Shown here piece after piece: positions 26,901 through 35,137 of a DNA stretch of 64,000 nt. Source of the stretch: Cohnella sp. GbtcB17 (GTDB lineage Bacteria; Bacillota; Bacilli; Paenibacillales; Paenibacillaceae). A program made the position numbers and the translations under genes. The number at the start of each line of letters is the position of its first letter. Position 1 is the first letter of the stretch. The DNA is taken from contig NZ_JAGXJW010000008.1 in the NCBI RefSeq assembly GCF_019091135.1, positions 66,571-130,570 of the forward strand, given 5' to 3'. The notes under the pieces were generated by a model. That model had not been told where the DNA came from, ran no database searches, and saw only the letters and a program-made list of their open reading frames with translations.

Positions 26901-27302
26901 TTAAAATAAGTTGAGCGCGCTGTCGAGCGAATATGCGCCTGCCCCGGCGAATGCCACGCCGATCGCGATGGCGAGCATCACGAGCGGGTACTCGTAGCCA
27001 TTGGCGGTCGACCATATTCCGTTGGGTGCGTGGACTTTGATAGCGCCGATCATGGCGAGCGCGATCAGGACGGCGGCGACTGGCGTCAGCAGGCCGACCG
27101 CGAACAATGCGCCGCCGATTAACTCCATCAGTCCGGCGATCACGGCCATCGCGACGCCCGGCTTGATGCCGACCGACTCCATCCAGCCGCCCGTCCCCTT
27201 CGGTCCGTAGCCGCCGAACATCCCGAACAGCTTTTGGGCACCGTGCCCTACGAACAACAAACCTACAACGATTCGAATGATCAGCAATCCCGTATCCATC
27301 AT
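26901..27302 (-). CDS. mhqP: DoxX family membrane protein, MhqP-like
   Basis: 133 residues with four membrane helices. ATG 27302 after AAAGGAGAG. The start MDTGLLIIRIVVGLLFVGHGAQKLFG and the Gly-rich GGYGPKGTGGWMES loop are typical of the DoxX/YphA group. In Bacillus the mhqNOP operon carries such a protein next to the ring-cleaving dioxygenase; its biochemical role is unclear (quinone or thiol metabolism in the membrane). Transcription probably starts from the strong promoter at 27539-27567, giving a long leader. Confidence 0.85.
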   Translation of the reverse strand: MMDTGLLIIRIVVGLLFVGHGAQKLFGMFGGYGPKGTGGWMESVGIKPGVAMAVIAGLMELIGGALFAVGLLTPVAAVLIALAMIGAIKVHAPNGIWSTANGYEYPLVMLAIAIGVAFAGAGAYSLDSALNLF

Positions 27303-27376
27303 AATAATTCTCTCCTTTAAAATGTTAATTTTAATTTTCTTTAATTGAAGATATTAGTGCGCGAAAACTTCGCCTT

Positions 27377-27472
27377 CTAAATCGGCTCCCGCCAGCTTTG
27401 GCCTTGCTTGAGCATCGGAAGCTGCGTCGAGCTCGCCGTCATTTTCCTCTTAGTTCCCTGTGCGCCGGTCAT
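27377..27472 (-). CDS. Possible 31-residue leader ORF upstream of the DoxX gene
   Basis: ATG 27472 with GAGGAA about 8 bases upstream and stop TAG at 27377 encode a short basic peptide starting MTGAQGTKRKMTASS. It lies between the mhq-like promoter and the DoxX gene. It could be a translated leader, a decayed gene remnant or chance. No family is recognised. Confidence 0.25.
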   Translation of the reverse strand: MTGAQGTKRKMTASSTQLPMLKQGQSWREPI

Positions 27473-27528
27473 TTGTCATTCCTCATTTCGCGAGTGTTGA
27501 TGGGGTGATTTTGTTTGGTTCGTTTATG

Positions 27529-27567
27529 TCTTGAATTAAAGATAATTGATTTCGAGCGATTTGTCAA
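27529..27567 (-). promoter_or_regulatory. Promoter of the mhq-like operon with MhqR-type operator
   Basis: On the minus strand TTGACA (27562-27567) and TATCTT (27539-27544) are 17 bases apart, a near-ideal sigma-A promoter. Overlapping and just after the -10 is TCTTTAATTCAAGA (27529-27542), an inverted repeat TCTT-n-AATT-n-AAGA. Its layout resembles the MhqR operator of Bacillus (ATCT..AATT..AGAT). A MarR-type repressor bound there would block initiation. Confidence 0.65.
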
Positions 27568-27613
27568 TACCCCTTTTAGAGAGTTTTGGGAAGGCTATTT
27601 CTTGCGCAAGATT

Positions 27614-28356
27614 GGTTTGTTTCTAGGTGGGACTTCTTGAGATGTGGTGGCGTTCTGGAGGGCAGATTTGTTTCTCGGCGGGACTTCCTGCGATGTGGCG
27701 GTGTGCTGGAGAGCTGGTTTGTTTCTCATTGGGACTTCTTGCGGTGCGGTGGTGCCCAGGAGAGCCTGTTTGTTTCTACATGGGACTTTCTGCGGTGTGG
27801 CGGTGTCCAGGAGAGCCGGTTTGTTTCTATGTGGGACTTCCCGCGTCATGGCGGTGTCGCGGCGAGCCGATTTGTTCTTCGCCGGGACTTCTAGCGGCGT
27901 GGCGGTGTCGCGACGAGCCAGTTTGTTTCTAGGTGGGACTTCTAGCCACGTGGAGGTGTCGCGGTGAGCCGGTTTGTTCTTCGCTGGGACTTCCAGCAGC
28001 GCGGCAGTGTCCAGGAGTGCCGGTTTGTTTCTACATGGGACTTCCAGCAGCGCGGCAGTGTCCAGGAGTGCCGGTTTGTTTCTACATGGGACTTCCTGCG
28101 GCGCGGCGTTGTCGCGGAGAACTCGTTTGTTTCTAGATGGGATTTCCGGCGGTACGGAGGTGCCCGGGAGAGACGGTTTGTTTCTCGTTGGGACTTCCAT
28201 CGGCATGGCGGTGTCGTGGAGAACCAGTTTGTTTCTAGATGGGACTTCTAGCCGCGTGGTGGTGTCGCGGTGAGCCGATTTGTTCCTCGTTGGGACTTCC
28301 AGCGATGTGGCGGTGTTGCGGAGAGCCGGTTTGTTTCTACATGGGACTTCCTGCGG
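27614..28356. repeat. Tandem array, family C, 15 copies of a 51-base unit
   Basis: Units start every 51 bases without slippage at 27614, 27665, 27716 and so on to 28328 (last copy partial). The conserved core is GTTTGTTTCT, four variable bases, GGGACTTC, a GC-rich middle around GCGGTGTC and a closing GAGAGCC. Divergence is concentrated at the four bases after TTCT and in the middle; two adjacent copies are nearly identical. Because 51 is divisible by 3, several frames stay open across the array, but none has a ribosome binding site or a recognisable protein. No strong internal hairpin is evident, unlike families A, B and D. It lies between the LtrA terminator and the mhq-like promoter. Confidence 0.92.
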
Positions 28357-28389
28357 CCGGATAGCGCTCTGACGTAAGCATTCTCACGC

Positions 28390-28435
28390 AAAAAACGCCG
28401 CTGGGACCGTCCATACGGACGGCCGCTCGGCGGCG
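28390..28435 (-). terminator. Terminator of the LtrA-like gene
   Basis: On the minus strand CGCCGC and GCGGCG enclose an inner hairpin CCGTCC-GTAT-GGACGG and are followed by TTTTTTGCG. Confidence 0.75.
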
Positions 28436-28453
28436 AATGGCTGGACTACATAG

Positions 28454-29653
28454 TTAGCCGTGATGCTTGGGGATGAGCGTGCACAAGCGGCTGGAGAATC
28501 GGCTGCCCCAGACGGCGACGGCCAGCAGAACAAACACGGCCGCGGCCGACAGGACCAGCGGGCTCAGCGCATGGGAGAATGCCGCAAGCGTGCCAAGGAC
28601 GACAAGCCCCGTCACATGCGGAACCGCGAACATGCGGGATACGATCCAGATAAAGATCGCGTTGCTCAGCAGATAAAGGGCCGGGGAACCCAAGATGACC
28701 AATGCCACGCCCGGCTCTAAGTGCCCGGCAGGATGCGCGAGCAGAAATTCGTCCGCGACGGCCGAAAGCACGATGCCTCCCGCCAGCAACAAGTGCGTAT
28801 AGGTATAGGCCGCCCTCGCCAGCTCTCCGGGGACTCTCGCGTTCACGATATAGTGATGGCCGATACGAGACGTGGTCTCGAAGTAAATCCACCACATGGA
28901 CACCGTGCCCAAGAACGAGACGAGAAACGCCAACACCGTCTCCGTATTCCTTTCCAATCCGGCAAAGGTGGCGCCCATGACGATAATGGACTCTCCGAGC
29001 GCGATAATAATGAACAAACCGGCGCGCTCCGCCATATGCGCCCCTTCGACCGCCCAATCCTCGGCCGTCGAGCGGCCGATTCGCGGCACCCAGAAGCCGA
29101 GCGACGGCGCCACATAGTCGATGAGCAGAGCCACGCCCCACAACGCCAGTCGAATCTCTCCCTCCTGCGTTCCGCCCGCGACCCAAAAGACGCCGGACAA
29201 AATGAGCCAGCACAATATTCGCACCAGGTTGATCTGATTGACCGGCGCGCCGTGCCCGAGCGCCCATACGGTAAAGGCGGTGCGCCCAATCTGGAACGCG
29301 GCGTACGAGATGCCGAAGTATAGTCCGGCGTGCTCGAAAGCTTCGGGAATGGACGTGGACATCACGAGGCCGACGAGCATAAGCGAGAACAGCATAATAC
29401 GCACCGGAAGCGCGTCCGGACTTAGCCAGTTGATGACCCAGGTCGTATAGTTCCACGCCCACCATACCGCCATCGTCAGCATCGCCGTATGAAGCGCGCC
29501 CATCCACGTGAAGTTCTCGAGCAGCGAGTGGGACAGCTGCGTAACGGCGAATACGAAGATCAAATCAAAGAACAGCTCGATAAACGAAACTTTGCCCGAA
29601 TTGCTAAGGCCTCTGCTGCGAAAAAGCTCGGGTCTGTGATGCGCTTGCGCCAT
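28454..29653 (-). CDS. Low temperature requirement protein A (LtrA) family membrane protein
   Basis: 399 residues, about ten to twelve membrane helices. ATG 29653 with GAGGAGG 9 bases upstream. Family motifs: KVSFIELFFDLIFVFAVTQLSH at residues 21-42, the WWAWNYTTWVINW segment near 64, and the ERAGLFIIIALGESIIVMG signature near residue 210. LtrA was named from a Listeria mutant with poor cold growth; its molecular function is still unknown. It is transcribed alone here and closes with a strong terminator. Confidence 0.92.
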   Translation of the reverse strand: MAQAHHRPELFRSRGLSNSGKVSFIELFFDLIFVFAVTQLSHSLLENFTWMGALHTAMLTMAVWWAWNYTTWVINWLSPDALPVRIMLFSLMLVGLVMSTSIPEAFEHAGLYFGISYAAFQIGRTAFTVWALGHGAPVNQINLVRILCWLILSGVFWVAGGTQEGEIRLALWGVALLIDYVAPSLGFWVPRIGRSTAEDWAVEGAHMAERAGLFIIIALGESIIVMGATFAGLERNTETVLAFLVSFLGTVSMWWIYFETTSRIGHHYIVNARVPGELARAAYTYTHLLLAGGIVLSAVADEFLLAHPAGHLEPGVALVILGSPALYLLSNAIFIWIVSRMFAVPHVTGLVVLGTLAAFSHALSPLVLSAAAVFVLLAVAVWGSRFSSRLCTLIPKHHG

Positions 29654-29722
29654 GCCGGCGATCCTCCTCTTCGCTCTCTTCTCATTTAAAGCTGAGTATA
29701 GCAGAGAACGCCGGCTCTTGGG

Positions 29723-30604
29723 CTAAAGTTTCGCGCGCGGCCGCGCCGCCCTGCCCATCGGAACCACGAACGCTGCGAGCAAACTGCCGAACAGCAGCAC
29801 AATACCCGCCGACTGCAGCCCATCCGGCCGAAAGCCGTCGACGAGGATATCGAGCAGGATGGCCACCGCGGGATCGACGAAAACGAACACGGCGACGACC
29901 GGAGACGGCAAGCGGCGGATGCTGCCGAAAAAGAGCAGGTACACGAACCCCGTATGGACGATGCCTGTCGCGACGGCATACATCCATTCGCCGCGCACGA
30001 GCTTTTCATAAGCTCCGAAATGCACGAACGGCAGCAGCAGCGCCAGCCCGATCGCCATCTGGATGAACGTCGTCGCGTACACGCTCGTCTGCCGGACGCT
30101 TCTGCCGAGCAGCATCGTCGCCGCGTAGAAAAAGGCCGCCAGCACGCCGCAAAGCATGCCTGCCCAACTGGGAGCGCCGCCGAGGCCGCCCGCGCCCATG
30201 ATAAGCATCGTACCCGCGAAGCATCCCGCGAGCGAGAGGATCGCCGCCCTGCCGAGCTTGTCCCGGAAGATCAGGCCGCCTGCGACCAGCGCAAAAATCG
30301 GAGCCAGATGATACAGCGAGATCGCGATCGTCACGGATATGAGCCTGAACGCGGTGAACAGAAATACCCAGTTGAGCAGGTTGGACACGCCGCACGCGAC
30401 GACAACAAGCGTCTCTCTGGCGTCCCAGCGCTCACGCTTAAAGCTGCCGGTGAGCAGCCAGGCCGCCAGCAGGATCGCAAAGGCGCAGACGCAGCGGACG
30501 AATACCAGCTCGACGGCCGGGAGGCCCGTCCGCGAAGAAAAAAAGCCGACCGATCCGAAAATGGCCATGGATACGATTAATTGCGTTAAAGCGGACTTAT
30601 GCAT
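29723..30604 (-). CDS. EamA/DMT family transporter
   Basis: 293 residues with ten predicted membrane helices in two repeated five-helix EamA halves (about 5-135 and 150-280). The second half holds the typical motif SIRRLPSPVVAVFVFVDPAVA. Members export metabolites or amino acids across the cytoplasmic membrane; the substrate cannot be read from sequence. ATG 30604 has a rather distant GGGGAG. It lies 69 bases downstream of LtrA on the same strand but before it in transcription, and may form a loose operon with it. Confidence 0.88.
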   Translation of the reverse strand: MHKSALTQLIVSMAIFGSVGFFSSRTGLPAVELVFVRCVCAFAILLAAWLLTGSFKRERWDARETLVVVACGVSNLLNWVFLFTAFRLISVTIAISLYHLAPIFALVAGGLIFRDKLGRAAILSLAGCFAGTMLIMGAGGLGGAPSWAGMLCGVLAAFFYAATMLLGRSVRQTSVYATTFIQMAIGLALLLPFVHFGAYEKLVRGEWMYAVATGIVHTGFVYLLFFGSIRRLPSPVVAVFVFVDPAVAILLDILVDGFRPDGLQSAGIVLLFGSLLAAFVVPMGRAARPRAKL

Positions 30605-30714
30605 GATTCTGGATGTGTCTCCCCGGTGTCTGATGGACCTACTCTACTATAGATTCGGGGATGGGGACAACGCGGGAATCTGTGCCAGGTCCGGATCGAT
30701 CGGTTAAATCCGTT

Positions 30715-32367
30715 TTATTGCGAATCCGTCCCCGATTCCGGCACCGGCCCCGGCACGGAAGCCGGCGTCAGACCCAGCTTCGGGTCGTCCAGCTCCAATC
30801 GGTACATCATCTGGTTGTAGTTGTAGCGCGGCGTCGGGGCCGCATTCGTGAAGGTGTTCGTATAAGTGCCCTCGAAGTAAATGACGCGCCCGCCGTCCTT
30901 GTCGAAAAACTCGTCGTGGGCGACATTGTAGAAGGTGTAGTTGTTGTGCGTCACGATTTTCTTGGCGGTCGTCCACGGTCCTTGCGGAGCGGGCGCTTCT
31001 GCATACCAGACCTCGCCGAGCCCCGACGGGCTGCCGCCCACCTGTTGGCCGATCAGGACGTACTTCTGCCGGTAATCGTTCCACTCGACCGTGCTGCTGG
31101 CGAGCTGAACTTCCGCTCCGGTATCCGTATCTTTCAACTGGAAATAATGGGGGTCGTCGGCGCCGATCAGTCCGAGACGGATCAATTCCTTCTCCTCGTC
31201 CTGCTTCAGCGGAGGCGTGTTCTTCTTCCAGCCCCACACCAGCTTGCCGTCGGCGTCGCGCTCGAGCGTCGTGTTTGCGCCGTCGTAGGTCGTGCCCGGC
31301 GCCAGGCAGGTAAATGCTTCGTACTGCGTGTAATCGGCAATCGCCGCGTAGGAGGCAGCCACCCGGAGATTCGGCGCCCGGTGCTCGGTGAACAACCAAT
31401 AGCCTTGGCCGTTCTCTTCGTAATAGGTCGCTTGGCCGCCGGGATGACGCCAGTCGTTCTTGTCGGGGAACTGGACGACTTGCTCGAACTCCTGCTTGTC
31501 GTCGTTGAAGACGAGAATGCCGAAGGCGGTCGTCTCCGGATTGTGCGTGCTGTAGCCGGCGAGCAGCCGCTCTTTTCCTTGTGAATCCTTGGCCGTCATC
31601 AGGCCGAACACCCAGGCGATCCCGGCTCCGTCGGGCAGCGGCGGCACCAGGCTCTTCGCGAATCCTTCGTCGTTCGTTATATACGACAGGTTCACGCCGA
31701 CGTCAGGATCGAGCCCGCCCTTCTCCGGCAGCTTCGATGTAGCGCCCGTGACGCGGAAGTTCCCGAGCGGGTAACTCGGTCTGTCCGTGTCGCCCCAGAA
31801 CCAGTACAGACGGTTGCGATATTTGATCGTCTGGACGGAGTCCGAGCCCATGACCAGACCGTTGATCACTGGCTCCTTGATCGGCGCCTTGAGGCCGAGG
31901 AGGGTGCTGTCCCGATAGATGCCCTGGCCGGTAATCCGGTATAGCCGCTCCGCGATATTGATGCGGTTCATCGTCAGCGTCACGCTTCCGCCGGGCGTCA
32001 CATCGACGGCCTGCCCGCGGTTGCCGAAGAAGTCGGCCGGGTAATCGTAGCCATGGCTGGACAGATGGAAGAAGACCTTCTGGTTCATCAGTCCCGGCTC
32101 GTCAAAAGCGACATAGCCAGCGCTGTCGGTGTAATACAGCATGTTGTTCGTCGTCTTGAGCTCCACGGCCGGAATACCCCGCCCCGTCTCGGCGTCCACG
32201 ACCTGGATCTTGAAGGGTTCCTGCTTTTTCTTGGCCGCGACAGCGGTGTCCGTCTGCGCCGCCCCGGTGCCGTCCGCGGCTGCGGCCGCCGTCACGCCGG
32301 GCGTCATCGCCGCCAAGAGTACCGCGCAGGCCCACAGACCTGGTCTTTTCCACGAACTCGTTTTCAT
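30715..32367 (-). CDS. Secreted protein with transthyretin-like domain and GH43-like beta-propeller
   Basis: 550 residues from ATG 32367 (GGAGGGATC upstream). Signal peptide 1-32 is followed by an Ala/Thr-rich linker. Residues 50-140 look like a carboxypeptidase-regulatory/transthyretin-type beta domain (IQVVDAETGRGIPAVEL). The remainder is a five-bladed propeller-like region with Trp/Tyr-Trp motifs (NRLYWFWGDTDRPSYP near 190; YWLFTEHRAPNLRV near 345). The fold suggests a glycan-binding or glycoside hydrolase role, but catalytic residues cannot be assigned. It is the distal gene of uptake cassette 2, so its substrate should be linked to that transporter. Confidence 0.7.
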   Translation of the reverse strand: MKTSSWKRPGLWACAVLLAAMTPGVTAAAAADGTGAAQTDTAVAAKKKQEPFKIQVVDAETGRGIPAVELKTTNNMLYYTDSAGYVAFDEPGLMNQKVFFHLSSHGYDYPADFFGNRGQAVDVTPGGSVTLTMNRINIAERLYRITGQGIYRDSTLLGLKAPIKEPVINGLVMGSDSVQTIKYRNRLYWFWGDTDRPSYPLGNFRVTGATSKLPEKGGLDPDVGVNLSYITNDEGFAKSLVPPLPDGAGIAWVFGLMTAKDSQGKERLLAGYSTHNPETTAFGILVFNDDKQEFEQVVQFPDKNDWRHPGGQATYYEENGQGYWLFTEHRAPNLRVAASYAAIADYTQYEAFTCLAPGTTYDGANTTLERDADGKLVWGWKKNTPPLKQDEEKELIRLGLIGADDPHYFQLKDTDTGAEVQLASSTVEWNDYRQKYVLIGQQVGGSPSGLGEVWYAEAPAPQGPWTTAKKIVTHNNYTFYNVAHDEFFDKDGGRVIYFEGTYTNTFTNAAPTPRYNYNQMMYRLELDDPKLGLTPASVPGPVPESGTDSQ

Positions 32368-32494
32368 CTTGATCCCTCCAATGAGATACATTTTTGTTGC
32401 GCTTTTTGTCGGATCCGAGATGTAATTCGCCCCTCGTTCCCTTTAGAACAAGCGGTGCCGTCACCCCCTCTCGCTGCTGCCCTGCGGCGCCTTG

Positions 32495-32532
32495 GCAGCG
32501 CATACAAGATTCTCTGAATCCGGATGCGCTGC
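32495..32532 (-). other. Long intercistronic hairpin after binding-protein gene, cassette 2
   Basis: Perfect 9-bp outer arms GCAGCGCAT/ATGCGCTGC enclose an inner GATTC-TCT-GAATC stem. It begins 26 bases after the binding-protein stop and has no T-tract. Likely an mRNA-stabilising or attenuating element that sets a high ratio of binding protein to downstream gene. Confidence 0.6.
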
Positions 32533-32557
32533 TGCAGGCTGTCCGTTAAGGTCCGGT

Positions 32558-34129
32558 TTACGACTGCTTCGTCAAAAAGGCGTCAACCTGCTTCTGCAGC
32601 TCGTTCTGAATCTTCTTGAGCGGCGCTTCGCCTTCCGCCTTGAACTTGGCGAAGTATTCGTCGGGGTCGAGCGCGCCGTTGAACAGGCCGTTGTAATACT
32701 TCGCCTGGATCGTCGAGAACTGGGCCACTTCGTTCTTCACGGGCGTGGGATCGAACGTAAATCCGGTCAAGACATCCTTCTGGAAATTATCCGCCTTCGC
32801 AATGAACTGGTTGTACTTCAGCGTCTCTTCGTCCGTGCCGACCCAGTCCCGCTCCAGCGTCGGATTAAGCATGAGCTGGAACGAAACGATGCCGCCGTCA
32901 TTGTTCAGCGTATCGTACTGATGCTCGCCGACCGCCTTCCAGTTCTTGCCCTCGATCCCGTGCTCCAGCAGATCGTAGTTCTCCTGCCGGTTCGCCCAGT
33001 CGAGAAACATCATCGCGCGCTCCTTATGCTTGCTCGCTTTGACGATGGAGATGAAGTTATCCATCTTAAAATTGGACAGGTTGGCGCCCGGCGTCAGATC
33101 GAACAAGCGGACCGCTTCGAGCTCGCCGTCCGGCACGACCTGCTTGAGCTGGTCGTTAAACGGCTTGGGAATGCCGAAGGCCATCTGAGGCGAAGCCGCG
33201 ACTTTGCTCTGGAGCATCATATCCGCCTGGGAGGTCTTGTTCGTTAATACATCCTGCGACATGACCTTATCGGTGAACAGCTTGCGGACGTCCTGAATAT
33301 TGGACCAGATCTTGGGCTCCCGGGTGTCGAAGAAGTTGTACACCTTTCCGTCGTTGCCTTTGTAGTACAGCATCAGGCTGGCCCCGAAGACGTTGGTCGG
33401 GCGAATGCTGACGCTCGTATCGTCCCGAATCAGCCAGTTGACCCAGCTGTAGGTGACGTCGTCCCCGCCAGCAATGAGCGGCGTGATGCCCGGTTCCTTG
33501 TCGCGAACGGCGTAGAGATAAGTCTTCAGATCGTCCAGCGTCTTCACGGCCGGCACGTTCAGCTTCTCCCTCAGATCCTTGCGGATGAAGACAGATCGCG
33601 CCTGTGTGTAGGCGGCTCCCAGCGGAACGCCGTAGATGCTGCCGTTGATTTTGTTCGCATCCCACATCTGCTGCGGTCTCGTCTTGAGCACATTCTGTCC
33701 GTATTTGTTCAACAGATCGGTCAGTTCCTCGTAGTAGCCCTGGGCGGCCATCGAGTCCAGGTGAAGCCAGGGGGCGTCGAAAATCAGATCCACGTTCTCT
33801 CCCGAGGACAGCATGACGTTCGTCTTCTGGACGATGTCGGCGAAGTCGATGATCGTAAATTCGACCGTCGTGTTCAGTTCGGCCTTCAGGCGCTTGTTGA
33901 CTTCCGCCAGCACTTCGTCGAAGTTGGCTCCTTTCCCGCCCGGCACAACGACCTTCAAGGTGACCGGATCCAGCGACTTGTCGCCGCTGCTTGCGGAACC
34001 GGAAGGTGCAGAGGTGCTGCTTCCCGAACCGGAAGCTTCGGGGGCGTTCCCGCCGCCTGCGCAGCCGGATATCGCACTCGCCAGTACGAGCAGCGCAGCC
34101 GCCGCGAACCAACCTTTGGGTTTGACCAT
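32558..34129 (-). CDS. Extracellular sugar-binding lipoprotein, cassette 2
   Basis: 523 residues from ATG 34129 (AAAGGGGT upstream); a much longer in-frame extension overlaps the permease region and lacks a site. Lipoprotein signal with lipobox ISGC (Cys near residue 23) and a Ser/Gly-rich tether. The mature protein is a clear paralogue of 4006-5592, sharing GENVDLIFDAPWLH and the C-terminal pattern LQKQVDAFL. It delivers a carbohydrate to the permeases at 34195-36052. The ligand is unknown. Confidence 0.9.
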   Translation of the reverse strand: MVKPKGWFAAAALLVLASAISGCAGGGNAPEASGSGSSTSAPSGSASSGDKSLDPVTLKVVVPGGKGANFDEVLAEVNKRLKAELNTTVEFTIIDFADIVQKTNVMLSSGENVDLIFDAPWLHLDSMAAQGYYEELTDLLNKYGQNVLKTRPQQMWDANKINGSIYGVPLGAAYTQARSVFIRKDLREKLNVPAVKTLDDLKTYLYAVRDKEPGITPLIAGGDDVTYSWVNWLIRDDTSVSIRPTNVFGASLMLYYKGNDGKVYNFFDTREPKIWSNIQDVRKLFTDKVMSQDVLTNKTSQADMMLQSKVAASPQMAFGIPKPFNDQLKQVVPDGELEAVRLFDLTPGANLSNFKMDNFISIVKASKHKERAMMFLDWANRQENYDLLEHGIEGKNWKAVGEHQYDTLNNDGGIVSFQLMLNPTLERDWVGTDEETLKYNQFIAKADNFQKDVLTGFTFDPTPVKNEVAQFSTIQAKYYNGLFNGALDPDEYFAKFKAEGEAPLKKIQNELQKQVDAFLTKQS

Positions 34130-34194
34130 GTAAAATACCCCTTTCAAATGGTAGCGATTTTTTATATAAGCGGCACGACCGCCTATTTCGATTG

Positions 34195-35106
34195 TTATCC
34201 CTTCACCGATCCAAGGGTCAATCCTTTGACGAAATACTTCTGAACGAGCGGATAAACAAAGATGATCGGACCGATCGTCAGGCATACCGTCGCCAGCTTG
34301 ACCCCTTCCGCAGGCGGCAGCGTCAGGACGTTGCCATGATTAAGCGACGTGAGCTGCATCTGCGACATCAACTGCCGAAGCAGCAGCTGGAGCGGATACA
34401 GGTCGCTGTTGTCGACGAACAGGAGCGACAGCCACCAATCGTTCCAATATTGCAGCGCGTAGAACAAGCCGATCGTCGCGATGACCGGCGTCGAGATCGG
34501 CCGGATGATCTTGTAGAAGATGACCCATTCGTTCGCCCCGTCGACGGTGGCCGATTCGTTCAGCTCGTGGGGCAGCGATCGATAGAACGAGACGAAGATA
34601 AAAGCGTAGAACGGATTCATAATATAAGGAAGCACGAGCGCCCACAACGTATCCTTCAGATGCAGCCACCGAACGACCAGCAGGTAGAAACCGACGAGCC
34701 CCGAGCCGAAAATCATCGGTACGTAGGTCATGAACGACAGCAAGCCTCCGTAACGGTTTTTGGGATGAGCCAGCACGTATGCGAACAAGGCCGTGACGAC
34801 GAGGCCGGCGACGGTTCCGGCAATGGTGACGGTAGCCGTGACCCCGTAGCTCGTGAACATCTGCTTGCCCTGCAGGAGGAATCGGTACGACTTGAGCGTA
34901 AGCTCGCTTGGCCATATGGCGTATCCGTTGAGCGCCAGGCTTCGGGTTCCGGCGAACGAGTTGACGACCATGAGCCAGAAGGGAAACAAGCACGCCAATG
35001 CGAACAAGATCAGAAACAGACCGATCAGCGGCATGGCGATTCGCTCGGATAGTCCGCCGCCCCGCCATTTCCGCTCGGGAGCGACCGGTACAATCGGATG
35101 ATTCAT
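34195..35106 (-). CDS. Carbohydrate ABC transporter permease, LplC/MalG type, cassette 2
   Basis: 303 residues from ATG 35106, preceded by GGAGGTGA. Six membrane helices, the EAA-type loop NESATVDGANEWVIFYKII and the ending KYFVKGLTLGSVKG are visible. It is closely similar to 5652-6599. It lies 65 bases upstream of the binding-protein gene and 31 bases downstream of the LplB-type permease, in the same order as cassette 1. No ATPase gene is present. Confidence 0.92.
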   Translation of the reverse strand: MNHPIVPVAPERKWRGGGLSERIAMPLIGLFLILFALACLFPFWLMVVNSFAGTRSLALNGYAIWPSELTLKSYRFLLQGKQMFTSYGVTATVTIAGTVAGLVVTALFAYVLAHPKNRYGGLLSFMTYVPMIFGSGLVGFYLLVVRWLHLKDTLWALVLPYIMNPFYAFIFVSFYRSLPHELNESATVDGANEWVIFYKIIRPISTPVIATIGLFYALQYWNDWWLSLLFVDNSDLYPLQLLLRQLMSQMQLTSLNHGNVLTLPPAEGVKLATVCLTIGPIIFVYPLVQKYFVKGLTLGSVKG

Positions 35107-35137
35107 TTGAAGCTCACCTCCGTTACTTTCCGCCGAA

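Noticed and set aside
27595-28206. 203-codon minus-strand frame across array C encoding a Lys/Arg-rich 17-residue repeat
   Set aside because: The unit length is a multiple of three so several frames on both strands are open; there is no ribosome binding site and no recognisable family.
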